The position numbers and the translations under genes are program-made. Below are positions 1 to 11,200 of a stretch of DNA of 64,000 nucleotides, piece by piece. Origin of the DNA: JBJHBP01 sp050485685. Its GTDB lineage: Bacteria > Pseudomonadota > Gammaproteobacteria > Steroidobacterales > Rariloculaceae. The notes under the pieces are model-generated. The model searched no databases and was not told the DNA's origin. It saw only the letters and a program-made list of their open reading frames with translations. The DNA is taken from assembly GCA_050485685.1 (NCBI GenBank), contig JBJHBW010000003.1, positions 116,277 through 180,276 of the forward strand, written 5' to 3'. Each line of letters begins with the position of its first letter. The first letter of the stretch is position 1.

Positions 1-2669
1 CCAGCAGCATCGAGGAAGTCACGGTGAACATCGAGGCCACCGACGATTTCGGTATCGAGCGCCTGGAGCTGCGCTACTCGGTGAATGGTTCGGAATGGCA
101 GACGGCCGTGCTGGACGCCGGTGAAGATCAGATCAATGCCGAGCACATTCTTTACCTGGAAGACCTTCGCGCGCCCATCCGTCGCCGTGCGCGCTCCAGC
201 GATGACGGTGCCATGACGTTCCCGCTGCGCAGCGGCGGCGAGATACGTTCTCTCGACGACCTGCGCAGACTGCGCGATGCGGTGGTCGAGGCCGACGAGC
301 CGGTGATTGCCGAGGTCGAAGAAGAGCCGCCCGTGGACCGGGCATTGCAGCCGGGCGACCTGATCTCTTATTACGTGGTCGCTGCCGATCGCTCCCAGGA
401 AGTGCAGACCGATCTGTTCTTCATCGATGTGCAACCATTCGATCGCAGCTTTACGCAGTCCATGCAGAGCGGCGGCGGTGGCGGCGGCGGTGATGGCGAT
501 CAGGACGACGAGATTTCACAGCGCCAGCGCGAGATTCTCGTCGCCACCTGGAATCTGATTCGCGAACAGTCCGAGGAAGCCAGTTTCCTCGATCAGCAGC
601 AGATGCGTGACAACGCGATCATGCTGTCGGAGTTGCAGCGCACACTGGCGGAACAGGCGCGCACGCTGGCGAATCGTACCCGTGCGCGTCAGCTGGATTC
701 CCAGGACGAGCGCATCGCGGTTTTCGTCGAAAACCTCGAGGATGCCGCCGAGGTCATGATTCCGGCGTCCGAACGTCTGGCCAATCTCGAACTCGGTGAC
801 GCGGTGCCGTATGAGCAGGAAGCGCTGCAGTACCTGCTGCGCGCAGAGTCTGTCTTCACCGATATCCAGGTATCCATGCAGCAGGGCGGTGGTGGCGGTG
901 GCGGCAATATGGCCGGCCGCGACCTCAGCGAACTGTTCGAGCTGGAAATGGATCTCGAACGCAATCAGTACGAGACCGAAGCACCGCTGGCATTCGACCA
1001 GCCGCAGGATGCGGTGGACGAAGCGATTGCGCGCCTGCAGGAACTTGCCCGCCGCCAGGAACGGCTGGCGCGTGAGGCGAACCGCCGCAACAACATGACC
1101 GAACAGGAACGCTGGCAACAGGAATCGCTGCGACGCGAGACCGAGGAACTGCGGCGTCAGCTGGAAGAACTACAGCAGCAGATGGCACAGGCGCAGCAGC
1201 AGGCCGGCCAACAGGGTCAGGAGGGCCAGGAAGGTCAGGAAGGTCAGCAGGGTCAGGAAGGACAACAGGGCCAACAGGGTCAACAGGGCCAGCAGGGCGG
1301 ACAGCCCGGGCAGCCCGGACAGCAGGGCCAGGCGGGCGGCCAGCTTGCCCAGGCCGGCGGTCAGGCCGGACAGATGCAGGATGCCATCCAGCAGATTCAG
1401 GAGGCACTGGACGCGATGGAGCGTGCCGGTGCTTCGCAGGATCCCGAGCAGGCACAGCGCGCGATCGAGCAGGCACGCCGGCAGCTGGATCGTGCGCTGG
1501 CGCAGATGACGGAACAGCGCCAGCAGCTCGCGGAAGCCGCATTCTCCGAGGTCGCCGAACGCTCGCGCGAACTATACGAACAGCAGCGCGAGCTGGCTGC
1601 GGAACTGCAGGCGCGGTTGCGTGCCAGCAGCTCGATTGAAGATCGCAGCCGCCTGATCGGTGGTCTGGAAGTCGACGATGCGATCGAATTTGCGGATCGC
1701 CGCAGGCAGCTGCAGCGTGAACTGGAAAACCTCGAGCGTGACCTTCAGCAGGTGGCGCAGGAGTTTCAGCGTCGCACGCCGCGCGCCGTGGATGAACTCA
1801 ACGATGCGCTGACCAATCTGCAGCGGTCGCAGGCGATAGCAAGACTGAATTTCGCGTCGGATGCGATACGTGCCGGTGCCGCGCCGCAGGTGGCGGCCAC
1901 CGAAGCTGTTACCACATCCGCGCTGCGGGATCTGCAGCGGGATACCGAGAGAGCGCTGGCAACGGCGGCACGTGAAGCCGTGTCCGGCCAGGGCGAAGTG
2001 GACCCGAACCAGGAACTGCTTGCGGAGATCGGCATGCTGCGCCGTGAACTGGCCGAACTGTCACGTTCACCGCAGGCCGGCGGCCCCGGCGATCAGCAGG
2101 CTGGTCAGCCCGGAGGCGATCCGCAGCAGGACGGCCAGCCGGGCGGCGATCCTCAGCAGGGTGGCCAGCAGGCAGGTGGCCAGCAGGGCGGCGGCCAGGG
2201 CGGCGGCGACGCTTTCGGAGGCGGTGGCGGCTGGAACGCCTGGGCCAGCGGCGGCGGTTACTGGGATCCGCGCGAACGCGGCTGGGGCCAGTTCGGGCCT
2301 TACGATCCGAGAATCTGGGAAGACCCGCAGCGGGTCGAGGAGATGCGGGACAGGCTGTCTGAAGCCGGCGCCGATCTGCTGCGTCTGGGCAACCAGTTGC
2401 GCGAGCAAGGGCTGACCGACGAGCAGCTGGACTGGGTTCGGCAGCTGGGCAACCAGTTGCGCGGCGGATTCCGCGGCAATCCGGAATTGCTGGCCCGCGA
2501 GTTTCAGGCGCTCGTGGATCTGACCGATCAGCTGGAGCTGCAGCTGCGTTCCGAGAGTGCAAGAGCCAGTCGTTCGGTACGCACCGAAGCACCGGCGCAG
2601 GCGACTCAGGGGTATGAGGAAGCGGTGGCGGAGTATTTCCGTCGTCTGAGCAGCACGGCCACGCCCTGA
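1..2669 (+). CDS. DUF4175-like large coiled-coil protein, 5'-truncated by the window edge
   Basis: The reading frame is open to the first bases (codons from position 3), so the GTG at 24 is probably internal and the N-terminus lies outside the window. The visible part starts with an Ig-like beta domain (SVNGSEWQ, then LYLEDL and GDLISYYVVAADRS). Long Glu/Arg/Gln-rich coiled coil follows, interrupted by a Gln/Gly repeat tract at about 1200-1350 and a second Gly/Gln-rich stretch at about 2080-2220. The C-terminal helical part contains WDPRERGWGQFGPYDPR. This layout is known from DUF4175-type proteins, often linked to MoxR/DUF58 clusters, but those neighbours would lie upstream and cannot be seen. 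Function is unknown; an envelope or periplasmic role is inferred. Confidence 0.75.
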   Translation, partial: SSIEEVTVNIEATDDFGIERLELRYSVNGSEWQTAVLDAGEDQINAEHILYLEDLRAPIRRRARSSDDGAMTFPLRSGGEIRSLDDLRRLRDAVVEADEPVIAEVEEEPPVDRALQPGDLISYYVVAADRSQEVQTDLFFIDVQPFDRSFTQSMQSGGGGGGGDGDQDDEISQRQREILVATWNLIREQSEEASFLDQQQMRDNAIMLSELQRTLAEQARTLANRTRARQLDSQDERIAVFVENLEDAAEVMIPASERLANLELGDAVPYEQEALQYLLRAESVFTDIQVSMQQGGGGGGGNMAGRDLSELFELEMDLERNQYETEAPLAFDQPQDAVDEAIARLQELARRQERLAREANRRNNMTEQERWQQESLRRETEELRRQLEELQQQMAQAQQQAGQQGQEGQEGQEGQQGQEGQQGQQGQQGQQGGQPGQPGQQGQAGGQLAQAGGQAGQMQDAIQQIQEALDAMERAGASQDPEQAQRAIEQARRQLDRALAQMTEQRQQLAEAAFSEVAERSRELYEQQRELAAELQARLRASSSIEDRSRLIGGLEVDDAIEFADRRRQLQRELENLERDLQQVAQEFQRRTPRAVDELNDALTNLQRSQAIARLNFASDAIRAGAAPQVAATEAVTTSALRDLQRDTERALATAAREAVSGQGEVDPNQELLAEIGMLRRELAELSRSPQAGGPGDQQAGQPGGDPQQDGQPGGDPQQGGQQAGGQQGGGQGGGDAFGGGGGWNAWASGGGYWDPRERGWGQFGPYDPRIWEDPQRVEEMRDRLSEAGADLLRLGNQLREQGLTDEQLDWVRQLGNQLRGGFRGNPELLAREFQALVDLTDQLELQLRSESARASRSVRTEAPAQATQGYEEAVAEYFRRLSSTATP

Positions 2670-2746
2670 TCCGCACCCGAGTTCCGTCCGACACGCATAG
2701 CGCGCGGCACGCGCATTTCGGCCGCGGATGCTAAAGTCCGCGACCT

Positions 2747-3616
2747 ATGATGACGCGTGAGCTGCATTTCGACCTTCCTGCCTACACGCTGTGCGCCCGT
2801 GCATGGGAACCGCCCGGCGGCGTGCCGGTGATCGCCCTGCACGGCTGGCTGGATAACGCCGCCAGTTTCGCGCGGCTGGCACCGCTGCTTCCTCAGTGTC
2901 ACACCGTCGCCCTGGATCTTGCCGGGCACGGTCGCAGCGGCTGGCGTTCGGCCGATAGCGGCTACGCAATCTGGCAGGACGTCGCGGATGTGATGGCGGT
3001 GGCCGATGCCCTGGGCTGGGAACGCTTCGCCCTGCTGGGCCATTCGCGGGGTGCCGCCATCGCAATGCTGACCGCCAGTGCATTTGCCGAGCGTATAACA
3101 CGTCTGGCGATGATAGAGGGCGGCATGCCGTTCGCCGGCGAACCGGACGAGACACCCGAAGCGTTGGCCAAAGCCGTCAGCGAGCGTGCGCGCGTGACTG
3201 GCAGAAGCGGCCGCGTGTTCGCCACGCGCGAGGAAGCTGTGCAGGAGCGCACACGTGGTCTGTCGCCGGTCAGCGTGGCGTCCGCCGAACTGCTTGCCGA
3301 GCGTTCGCTGCGTGAGGTGGACGGTGGATGGCAATGGCACGTGGATCCGTGCCTGAAAGGCGCACTGGACCTCAAGCTCACGCCGGCGCAGATCGAAGCG
3401 TTCGTGCTGCGGGTGCGGGCGTCGTCAATGATCGTTTTCGCCGCCGACAGCCCGTTCAGCAAGTGGCCGATTTTCCGTCGCATGGTGCCGCTGTTCGCGG
3501 ATCTGACCGAGCTGCGCCTGCCCGGGAGCCATCACCTGCATATGGAAGGTGGTGAGGTGGAGATAGCCCGTCATGCCGGGCCGTTTCTTGCCGGTGACGA
3601 CGGCACAAGCCGATGA
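2747..3616 (+). CDS. alpha/beta hydrolase
   Basis: This 289-residue protein has the alpha/beta hydrolase fold. VIALHGWLDNAASF holds the oxyanion-side HG motif, LLGHSRGA is the nucleophile elbow with Ser100, an Asp is likely in the FAADSPF segment, and the catalytic His is likely in GSHHLHMEGG near the end. It resembles the MEST/YbfF-like esterase and epoxide hydrolase group; the substrate cannot be read from sequence. No signal peptide is visible, so it is cytoplasmic. Its stop overlaps the next start (ATGA), giving translational coupling to the TRAP permease. The start at 2747 is a double ATG; the second at 2750 is equally possible. Confidence 0.88.
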   Translation: MMTRELHFDLPAYTLCARAWEPPGGVPVIALHGWLDNAASFARLAPLLPQCHTVALDLAGHGRSGWRSADSGYAIWQDVADVMAVADALGWERFALLGHSRGAAIAMLTASAFAERITRLAMIEGGMPFAGEPDETPEALAKAVSERARVTGRSGRVFATREEAVQERTRGLSPVSVASAELLAERSLREVDGGWQWHVDPCLKGALDLKLTPAQIEAFVLRVRASSMIVFAADSPFSKWPIFRRMVPLFADLTELRLPGSHHLHMEGGEVEIARHAGPFLAGDDGTSR

Positions 3617-5508
3617 AGCCGTTGCTGACGCTGTTGGAGAAGCTCTATCTGGGCGCGATCGTCCTGATCGGCATTGCGTGGATCATCGACCTGCCGCGTG
3701 GTCTTGGCATTTACCTCGTACCCGCCGAATGGATGGGACCGCTGCTGGGTGTGGGCGTTGCAGCGGCCTTTCTGCGCTCTCCCTATCTGACGGACCGCGG
3801 TCGCTCCGCCGGCTGGCCGGAGTTTCTTGCCGGCATTGCCGCCATCGCCTGCTGGACCTGGATGTCGATGAACTACAACGCGTGGATCATCGACATCGGC
3901 GGCTACACGCCCGACAAGTTCATTCCCGGCGTGATCGCGGTGCTGCTGCTGATGGAAGCCATGCGCAAGTCGGCTGGCCTGCCCATCACCATTCTTGTCT
4001 GGGTTCTGATCGGCTACGGCCTGCTCGGCTATCTGATGCCGCACCCGTTCCAGGCCGAAAGACAGTCGTTCCCGTCCGTGGTGATGTACGTGTATGCGGA
4101 CAGCAACGGCATACCCGGACTGGTGCTGACCGTGGTCGGCACGCTGGTGCTGGCGTTCATCATGTTGGGCAAGCTGATGGAAGTGACCGGCGCGACGAAG
4201 TTCTTCACCGATCTTGCCCTGGCCGCGATGGGCCACCGCCGCGGCGGGCCGGCCAAGGTGGCGGTGATTGCCTCCAGCGTGTTCGGGTCGATCAACGGCA
4301 CGGCAATCGGCAACATCATGTCCACCGGCATCGTGACTATCCCGCTGATGAAACGCTCCGGTTTCAAGGCAAAGTTCGCCGGCGCGATCGAGGCGGTGGC
4401 GTCGAATGGCGGACAGCTGGCACCGCCGGTCATGGGGGCGACGGCGTTTCTGATCGCAGAGTTTCTGCAGGTCAGTTATGTGGAAGTGGTGAAGGCGGCA
4501 CTGATTCCCGCACTGCTGTACTACGTCTGTCTGTTCCTGCAGGTGGATGCGATCGCGGCGCGCTACGGCCTTCACGGCCTGCCAAAATCCGAGCTGCCGC
4601 GCGCGCGCAGCGTGATGGCGGGCGGATGGATATTCCTGCTGCCGCTGATCGTGCTGGTCTATCTCCTGTTCTGGCGCGGTTTTGATCCCGGTCTTTCCGC
4701 ACTGTCGGCTTTCGGCTCGCTGCTGCTGCTCGCCGTCGTGCGTGACCGTCGTCTGCCGACATGGCGGGCGTGGCAGGATCTGGTCGTCGGTGGCGGCGCG
4801 AACATGCTGCCGTTGCTGATGATCGCCGGCGGTGCCGGCATCGTGATCGGCGTGATGAACCTCACCGGCCTTGGTTTTTCTCTGTCGCTGGTGCTGAGCC
4901 AGATCGGCGAGAACTTCGGGCTGTTCGTGATGCTGCTGCTCACAGGCGCGATCTCCATCGTGCTCGGCATGGGTATGCCGACCACAGCCATCTATGTGGT
5001 GCTGTCTGTGGTGCTTGCTCCGGCACTGGTCGGCATGGGCATCTCGCCGATGGCAGCGCATTTGTTCATTTTCTACTTCGGTCTGCTGTCGTTCCTGACG
5101 CCGCCGGTCGCTGTGGCCAGCTACGTGGCCGCGGGCCTGGCCGGCAGCGGCATGTGGGAAACATCGTGGGAAGGCGTGAAGCTCGCCACCGTCGCCTATC
5201 TGCTGCCATTCCTTTGGGTGTACAACGAGGCGCTGATACTTGAAGGTTCACCTGTGGCCATCACGTTTGTGATCGTGACGGCCGTTGTCGCAGCGATACT
5301 TATCGGCCGCGGCATACAGACGGCGCGCTGGCGTGACAAGGGCAGACTGCTGACCGGGCTTTCTCTGTGTGCGGTAGCGCTGGGAGTCGGCGGCAGCACC
5401 GTGTGGCTGGGCCAGGATTCACCTTTCACGCTGGTGGCCGCGATCGCCGGGTTCGCGCTGTTTATGATCGTGCGTCACCGCCAGCGTGATCTCACTGCGC
5501 CGGCGTGA
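3613..5508 (+). CDS. TRAP transporter, fused small/large (4TM-12TM) permease
   Basis: This 631-residue polytopic membrane protein fits the fused TRAP permease family, where the DctQ-like small subunit (about the first 200 residues) and the DctM-like large subunit are one chain. Diagnostic stretches are FGSINGTAIGNIMSTG, SNGGQLAPPVMGATAF and GMGMPTTAIYVVLSVV, then FYFGLLSFLTPPVAVASY. These permeases normally work with a TAXI-type periplasmic binding protein and import organic acids with sodium. No binding-protein gene is present nearby, so the partner must be encoded elsewhere or have been lost. It starts inside the stop of the hydrolase (ATGA) and its stop overlaps the GTG of the next gene (GTGA). 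Confidence 0.92.
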   Translation: MKPLLTLLEKLYLGAIVLIGIAWIIDLPRGLGIYLVPAEWMGPLLGVGVAAAFLRSPYLTDRGRSAGWPEFLAGIAAIACWTWMSMNYNAWIIDIGGYTPDKFIPGVIAVLLLMEAMRKSAGLPITILVWVLIGYGLLGYLMPHPFQAERQSFPSVVMYVYADSNGIPGLVLTVVGTLVLAFIMLGKLMEVTGATKFFTDLALAAMGHRRGGPAKVAVIASSVFGSINGTAIGNIMSTGIVTIPLMKRSGFKAKFAGAIEAVASNGGQLAPPVMGATAFLIAEFLQVSYVEVVKAALIPALLYYVCLFLQVDAIAARYGLHGLPKSELPRARSVMAGGWIFLLPLIVLVYLLFWRGFDPGLSALSAFGSLLLLAVVRDRRLPTWRAWQDLVVGGGANMLPLLMIAGGAGIVIGVMNLTGLGFSLSLVLSQIGENFGLFVMLLLTGAISIVLGMGMPTTAIYVVLSVVLAPALVGMGISPMAAHLFIFYFGLLSFLTPPVAVASYVAAGLAGSGMWETSWEGVKLATVAYLLPFLWVYNEALILEGSPVAITFVIVTAVVAAILIGRGIQTARWRDKGRLLTGLSLCAVALGVGGSTVWLGQDSPFTLVAAIAGFALFMIVRHRQRDLTAPA

Positions 5509-8267
5509 CCGGGGCGGCGCTACCGACGGTTACCTATGACGCGGCACTGGCGGCGCTGACGGAAGGTGCCACAGTGCTCACGGGCAGCGCCAGACTCGCG
5601 CGGCGCGTGCTGGGTGATCAGGCCGTCGCACGCGCCGCTGCCGGTGAACAGGTCTGGGAGCGTGGTGATGCGATCGCCTGGCCTTCGTGGCTCAAGCGAA
5701 TGCATGCCGATGCGCTGGCATGCGGTGCGATTCCGCCGCAGACACCTTCCGTACTGCTCACGTCCGCCCAGGCCGATGCGCTGTGGCAGCGCATCATCGA
5801 ACACGATCCCGACAGGGGCCTGCTGCAGCCCACCGTCGCGGCGCGCCATGCCGCCGATGCACATGCGCTGTGTGCCGCGTGGCCTATCGATCGCAGGCTG
5901 CTGCGCGATGGTGGCTATCTCGATGACGTCACCACATTCGCGCAGTGGGCGGCAGCATTCGAGCGCGAACTGGCGGCCAACGGCTGGCTGGTCAGCGCGC
6001 AGCTGCCCGAAGCGCTTGTGCAGTGGATGACGCAGGTACCCGACCTTCGTCCGCGGGCGCTGTACCTGGTCGGCTTCGACGTGATCACGCCGCAGCAGCA
6101 GCGGCTGTGGCTGGCGCTGACCGGGCTGGGCGTGGACGTGTTCATGGTCGAGTCCATCCGACCACACGGCTCGAACGGCGCAGTGAGCGTAAGCAGACTC
6201 GCATGCCGGGATCAGGATGCTGAGCGTCTCGCGGCCGCGCGCTGGGCACGTGCGCGACTGGAAGCAGACCCCACCGCCCGCCTCGCTGTCGTTGTGCCGG
6301 ACCTTGCCGCGCAGCGCAACGCGTTGGCACGCATGCTGGATGCCGTGCTCGACCCTCCGGCGCTGGGCAGTTGCATGCCGCGACTGCGCCGACCGTGGAA
6401 TATTTCACTGGGCTGGCCGCTGGCCGAGGAACCGCTGATTTACGACGCGCTCACTCTGCTGCGTGCAGCCGGCGGGCGCGCGAGTCTGTCGTTTGCAGAC
6501 GCCAGCCGGCTGTTGCGTTCGCCGTTCATGGCCGGTGCCGACAGCGAGCGCAGCGCCCGGCTCGAGCTGGAACGTCTCCTGCGTGATCGTCGCGAGGAAC
6601 GCGCAGGTCTGGCGCAGCTTGCGCGCTGGGCGGAATCGGACGAAGTGCTGACACAGCCGGCGACGATACTGGGCGCACGACTTGCCGCACTTCTGGCTGC
6701 CGTCACCCAGGCCGGCGGCCGACTCAGCGCCGCTGCGTGGGCCGAGCAGCTGGCGCAGCAGCTGACCATCACCGGCTGGCCGGGCGAGCGCGGCCTCGAC
6801 AGTCGCGAACACCAGGCGCTGCGGGCGTGGCAGGAGCTGCTGGCCGAGTTTGCCTCGCTGGCGGCGGTGCTGCCCAGGCTCTCGCGCGGCGATGCGCTGC
6901 GGCGGCTGCGCAGACTGGCCGCGGACAGGATCTTTCAGCCAGAGAGCCCGCCGGCGCCGGTGCAGATACTCGGATTGCACGATGCACTGGGGCAGCAGTT
7001 CGACGGGCTATGGCTGCTGGGCATGGATGACGAGACCTGGCCACCGGCGCCGTCACCCAATCCTTTTATCCCCGCGCATCTGCAGCGTGAGGCCGGCGTA
7101 CCGCAGGCTTCCGCTGCCGGACAGCTCGCGCATGCCGATGCGGTCACCGCGCGACTGCTCGCCAGTGCCGAAGAAGTGATCGTCAGCTGGGCAAGACTCG
7201 TCGACGACCGCAACCTGCGCGTGAGTCCGCTGCTGGCCGATCTTCCTGAGGCCGTGCCCGAGCAGGCACCGCATGAACCCTTGCGGCTGCACATGTTAAA
7301 GAGCGCCGTGTTCGACGACATTGTGGATGTGAGCGGTCCGGCGCTGGCCGGGCACGGTCCGGTACGCGGGGGCGCGACGGTGTTTCGCGATCAGTCGCTG
7401 TGCGCGTTCCGCGCCTTTGCCGTGCACCGCTTGGGCGCCGACGACATGCCAACGCCCGCGCCCGGCCTGAACGCGATGGACCGCGGCATCATCGTGCATC
7501 GCGTGCTGCATGCGTTGTGGAAAAAGCTGCGCACGCGCGCGGCACTGGATGCGCTGGATGACGAGTCCTTTGCTGTGCTCGCTGAAACGCTGGTGGACAA
7601 AGCGCTGCAACACGCGGCGCGCGACCGCTCGCAGGTGTTCACGCCGCGGTTCACGGCGGTGGAACGACGTCGCCTGATCAATCTGATGATGAAGTGGCGC
7701 GAGTGCGAACTTGCGCGTGACGACTTTCGCGTCGCGGCGGTGGAAGAACAGGTGGCGATCACAACCACCGTACGTGACCGCACCCTGACCGTACGCGCGC
7801 GCATCGACAGGCTGGACGAACTGCCGGATGGCCGCCGCATCCTGATCGATTACAAGACCGGTGATGCGCAGCCCGGAGGCTGGCTGGGGCTGCGCCCGAA
7901 AGAACCGCAGATGCCGCTGTATAGCGGGCTGTTCGGTGACGAACTGGCCGGAATGGCCTATGCCGTCGTGCGTGCGGGGAAGTGCAGGTGGCGGGGCGTT
8001 ACAGAAGATGAATCCGTGCTGGCAGGTGTGACTGCGGCAGACGCATGGCGAGCCGCTCAGCAGCGCAGCTGGCAGGACCTGCGCACCGAATGGCGCGCTG
8101 CGGTGCATGCGCTCGCCGGCGCCTTCCTCTCCGGCGATGCCGCACCGGATCCACTACCCGGCGCGTGCAAGCACTGTCATCTCTCTGCACTGTGCCGGAT
8201 CGACGAACTGCGCGGCAGTTTCGCGCGCGATCCATCCGCAGACGCACAGGACGACGATGATGAGTGA
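5505..8267 (+). CDS. addB: AddB-like PD-(D/E)XK nuclease of the AddAB recombination-repair complex
   Basis: This 920-residue protein starts with GTG overlapping the preceding stop. The C-terminal RecB-family nuclease has the motif LIDYKTG (Asp782, Lys784). It is framed by the iron-staple cysteines typical of AddB and Cas4: one upstream (Cys633, LCAFRAF) and three after the nuclease (Cys888, Cys891, Cys897 in CKHCHLSALC), expected to bind a 4Fe-4S cluster. The N-terminal two thirds look like the degenerate UvrD-type helicase fold of AddB. With the next gene it should process double-strand breaks for RecA loading. Proteobacterial copies are often annotated only as 'probable DNA repair protein'. 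Confidence 0.88.
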   Translation: MTGAALPTVTYDAALAALTEGATVLTGSARLARRVLGDQAVARAAAGEQVWERGDAIAWPSWLKRMHADALACGAIPPQTPSVLLTSAQADALWQRIIEHDPDRGLLQPTVAARHAADAHALCAAWPIDRRLLRDGGYLDDVTTFAQWAAAFERELAANGWLVSAQLPEALVQWMTQVPDLRPRALYLVGFDVITPQQQRLWLALTGLGVDVFMVESIRPHGSNGAVSVSRLACRDQDAERLAAARWARARLEADPTARLAVVVPDLAAQRNALARMLDAVLDPPALGSCMPRLRRPWNISLGWPLAEEPLIYDALTLLRAAGGRASLSFADASRLLRSPFMAGADSERSARLELERLLRDRREERAGLAQLARWAESDEVLTQPATILGARLAALLAAVTQAGGRLSAAAWAEQLAQQLTITGWPGERGLDSREHQALRAWQELLAEFASLAAVLPRLSRGDALRRLRRLAADRIFQPESPPAPVQILGLHDALGQQFDGLWLLGMDDETWPPAPSPNPFIPAHLQREAGVPQASAAGQLAHADAVTARLLASAEEVIVSWARLVDDRNLRVSPLLADLPEAVPEQAPHEPLRLHMLKSAVFDDIVDVSGPALAGHGPVRGGATVFRDQSLCAFRAFAVHRLGADDMPTPAPGLNAMDRGIIVHRVLHALWKKLRTRAALDALDDESFAVLAETLVDKALQHAARDRSQVFTPRFTAVERRRLINLMMKWRECELARDDFRVAAVEEQVAITTTVRDRTLTVRARIDRLDELPDGRRILIDYKTGDAQPGGWLGLRPKEPQMPLYSGLFGDELAGMAYAVVRAGKCRWRGVTEDESVLAGVTAADAWRAAQQRSWQDLRTEWRAAVHALAGAFLSGDAAPDPLPGACKHCHLSALCRIDELRGSFARDPSADAQDDDDE

Positions 8268-11200
8268 TCGCATCGCAGACCGTGCGGCGCGCGAGGCGGC
8301 GCTGGATCCCTCACAGTCCTGCATCGTTCAGGCGCCGGCAGGTTCGGGCAAGACCGGGCTTCTGACGCAGCGTTTTCTGCGACTGCTCGCGCTGGTGGAT
8401 GCACCGGAGGAAGTGCTGGCCATCACGTTCACGCGCAAGGCGGCCGGCGAGATGCGAGAGCGCATCACGGAAGCGCTGCACATGGCCGATGCCGGGCGCC
8501 CCGATGACGATCACCAGGCGGCCATCTGGCAGCTCGCGCGCGCCGTGCTGCAGCGTGACCGGCAACTGGACTGGGGGCTGCTGCGCCATCCGGCCCGCCT
8601 GCGCATTCAGACCATTGATTCATTCAATGCATCGCTGACGCGACAGATGCCGCTGCTCAGTGGACTTGGCGCGCCACCAGCCATCAGCGACGACGCGCGC
8701 GTGCTGTACACGGAAGCCGCAACGCGCACGATCGCGCTGCTGGAGGAGTCCGATACGCCGGGCTGGTCGGATGCGATTGAAGCCCTGCTGCTGCACCTGG
8801 ATAACCGCATGGACCGCGCCGCGACCATGCTCGCGGACATGCTGGCGCGCCGTGAGCAGTGGCTGCAGGTGCTGCTGACTCGCGGACCGACGGCGCGTGA
8901 TGACGCCGCTGCCGACGACCCGGCTCATGGCGCTGACACCGAAGCCGACGCAGTCGGCGACGTGGACTTGGCGGACGAGGCGACACATACAAGGGATCGT
9001 GCCCGCCTGCAGCAAGCCATCGCGGCTGAGCTGCGCGGTCAGATCGAGGCCGTCCGCGATCTGCTGCCACGACACACGCGCGACGACATTGTCGCAATGG
9101 CCAGATTTGCCGCTGCCAGCCTCCGCGATGCGGGTCGTGATTCGCCAATCCAGGCATGCCTTGAGCTTGCCGCTTTCCCCGATGCCGATCCGTCACTGCT
9201 GGCCCAGTGGCAGGGCCTGGCGGAGCTGCTGCTGACCGGCAAAGGCCAGTGGCGCAAGCAGGTGAATATCAACAGCGGATTTCCGCCCGGCTGTCCGGAC
9301 CAGAAGCAGCAGATGCAGGCACTGCTGGAGGAACTGACCAGGCATTCGCTGCTCGCATCGCGCCTGCACCGGCTGCGCACTCTGCCGCCGCCGGTGTATG
9401 ACGATGCACAGTGGCGACTGATCGAGGCGTTCACCGATCTGCTGCGTCTCGCTGCCGCCCAGCTGCAACTGGTGTTCGCCGAGCGTGGCGAGGTGGATCA
9501 CGCCGAGATTGCGTTGCGCGCAGTGCGGGCACTGGGCGACGAGGAACGACCGACAGACCTTGCGCTGGCGCTCGATCACCGCATTCACCACATACTGGTG
9601 GATGAGTTTCAGGATACGTCCACCAGCCAGTATCAGCTGCTGGCCGCACTGACCCGCGACTGGACGCCAGGCGACGGACGCAGCCTGTTCGTGGTCGGCG
9701 ACCCCATGCAGTCCATCTATGCGTTTCGCGAAGCCGAGGTCGGGCTTTTTCTGGGTGCGCGCCGGGAAGGGCTGGCAGGCCTGCCGCTCAAGCCATTGCG
9801 GCTGAGCGTGAACTTCCGTTCTTCGGCGACGTTGGTGGACTGGGTCAATCGCCAGTTCCCGCAGATTCTGCCGTCCGTGGAGAACGTTGCCTCCGGCGCC
9901 GTGAGTTTTGAGGCCGCGGTGGCGTTTCGCGATGCCGGTGATGGTGCGGTCGAAGTGCATCCTCTGTTCGGCGAGAACGGTGCGGATAGCGAAGCCGAGG
10001 CCGCCGTGGTCGTGTCTCTGATACGCAGGCGGCTGGCAGAGACTGAAGATGGCACGGTGGCTGTGCTGGTGCGCCGGCGCAAGGACGTTGCAACCATTCT
10101 GCCCGCTCTGCGTCTGGCCGGAATCGGCTGTCAGGCGGTGGACATAGAGTCGCTTGAAACCCGGCCGGTGGTGCAGGACCTGATCGCACTGACGCGCGCT
10201 CTGCTTCACCAGGGCGATCGCACTGCATGGCTGGCCGTACTGCGTGCGCACTGGTGTGGCCTGGGTCTTGCTGATCTTCACAGTATCGTGCAAACCGACG
10301 CCGATCCGCACTCACTGCTCTGCGACAGGATCTTCGATGAGGCTGTGCAGCAGCGGCTGAGTCCTGACGGCCGCTGGCGCCTGCAGCGGATACTGCCGGC
10401 GCTGGGCGCGGGACTTGCGCAACGCCGGCGTGGCACCGTGCGCGAGCGTGTGGAAGCGACCTGGTATGCATTGGGTGGACCCGCCGCGGCCGGTTCGCGT
10501 GCCGCACTGGAAGATGCCGAGGCCTTCCTCACGCTGCTGGAAGCGACCGAGCAGGGCGGTGACCTCGACGATATCCATGCGATGAACGATGCGCTGGCGA
10601 GGCTGTTCGCACGACCCGATCCGGATGGCAATCCGCGACTGCAGGTGATGACCATACACAAGGCCAAGGGTCTTGAGTTCGACACCGTCATCCTGCCTGG
10701 ACTGCACGCAGCGCTGGGCAGGGACGACAAGCCGCTGATGCGCTGGATGCAGCGGCCACGGCCGGACGGCGACAACGACCTGTTGCTCGCGCCGGTGCAT
10801 GCCGACGATGACGATGATCGCGATCCGATCTACGCAATGATAGGCGCGCTGGAAAAGGAAAAACGAGATCACGAACATGGGCGGTTGCTGTATGTGGCCG
10901 TGACACGCGCTGTACGCCGCCTTGATCTGGTCGGCCATGTGCGCGTGAAGCGCAGCGATGCCAATGAATTCGAAGTGACGTCACCAAAAAGCGGCTCACT
11001 GCTGTCGCGTCTGTGGCCGGCTGTGGAACACGCATTCGTGGATGCGGTGAACGCGTGGTCGTCGCAGCCGGAAGCACGAACGGGTGACGGTGCGGTGACG
11101 CCAGACCCGTTGCGCCTGCGTCGCCTGTCGCGCGACTGGCAGATGCCGGCCCCTGCTGAAGCCGTGGCATGGCAGGGCGGTGTTGTCGAAACCGATGCGA

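Noticed and set aside
1200..1350. Short tandem repeats as a possible CRISPR or minisatellite
   Set aside because: The repeats are in-frame Gln/Gly codons of a coiled-coil protein with no spacer structure.
3571..5061. Minus-strand open frame of about 500 codons rich in His and Gln
   Set aside because: It is antisense to the TRAP permease, and its composition is that of a complement of hydrophobic codons.
8107..8256. N-terminal extension of the AddA-like gene
   Set aside because: It overlaps 160 bases of addB in another frame and is not protein-like. The ATG at 8257 with coupled translation fits better.
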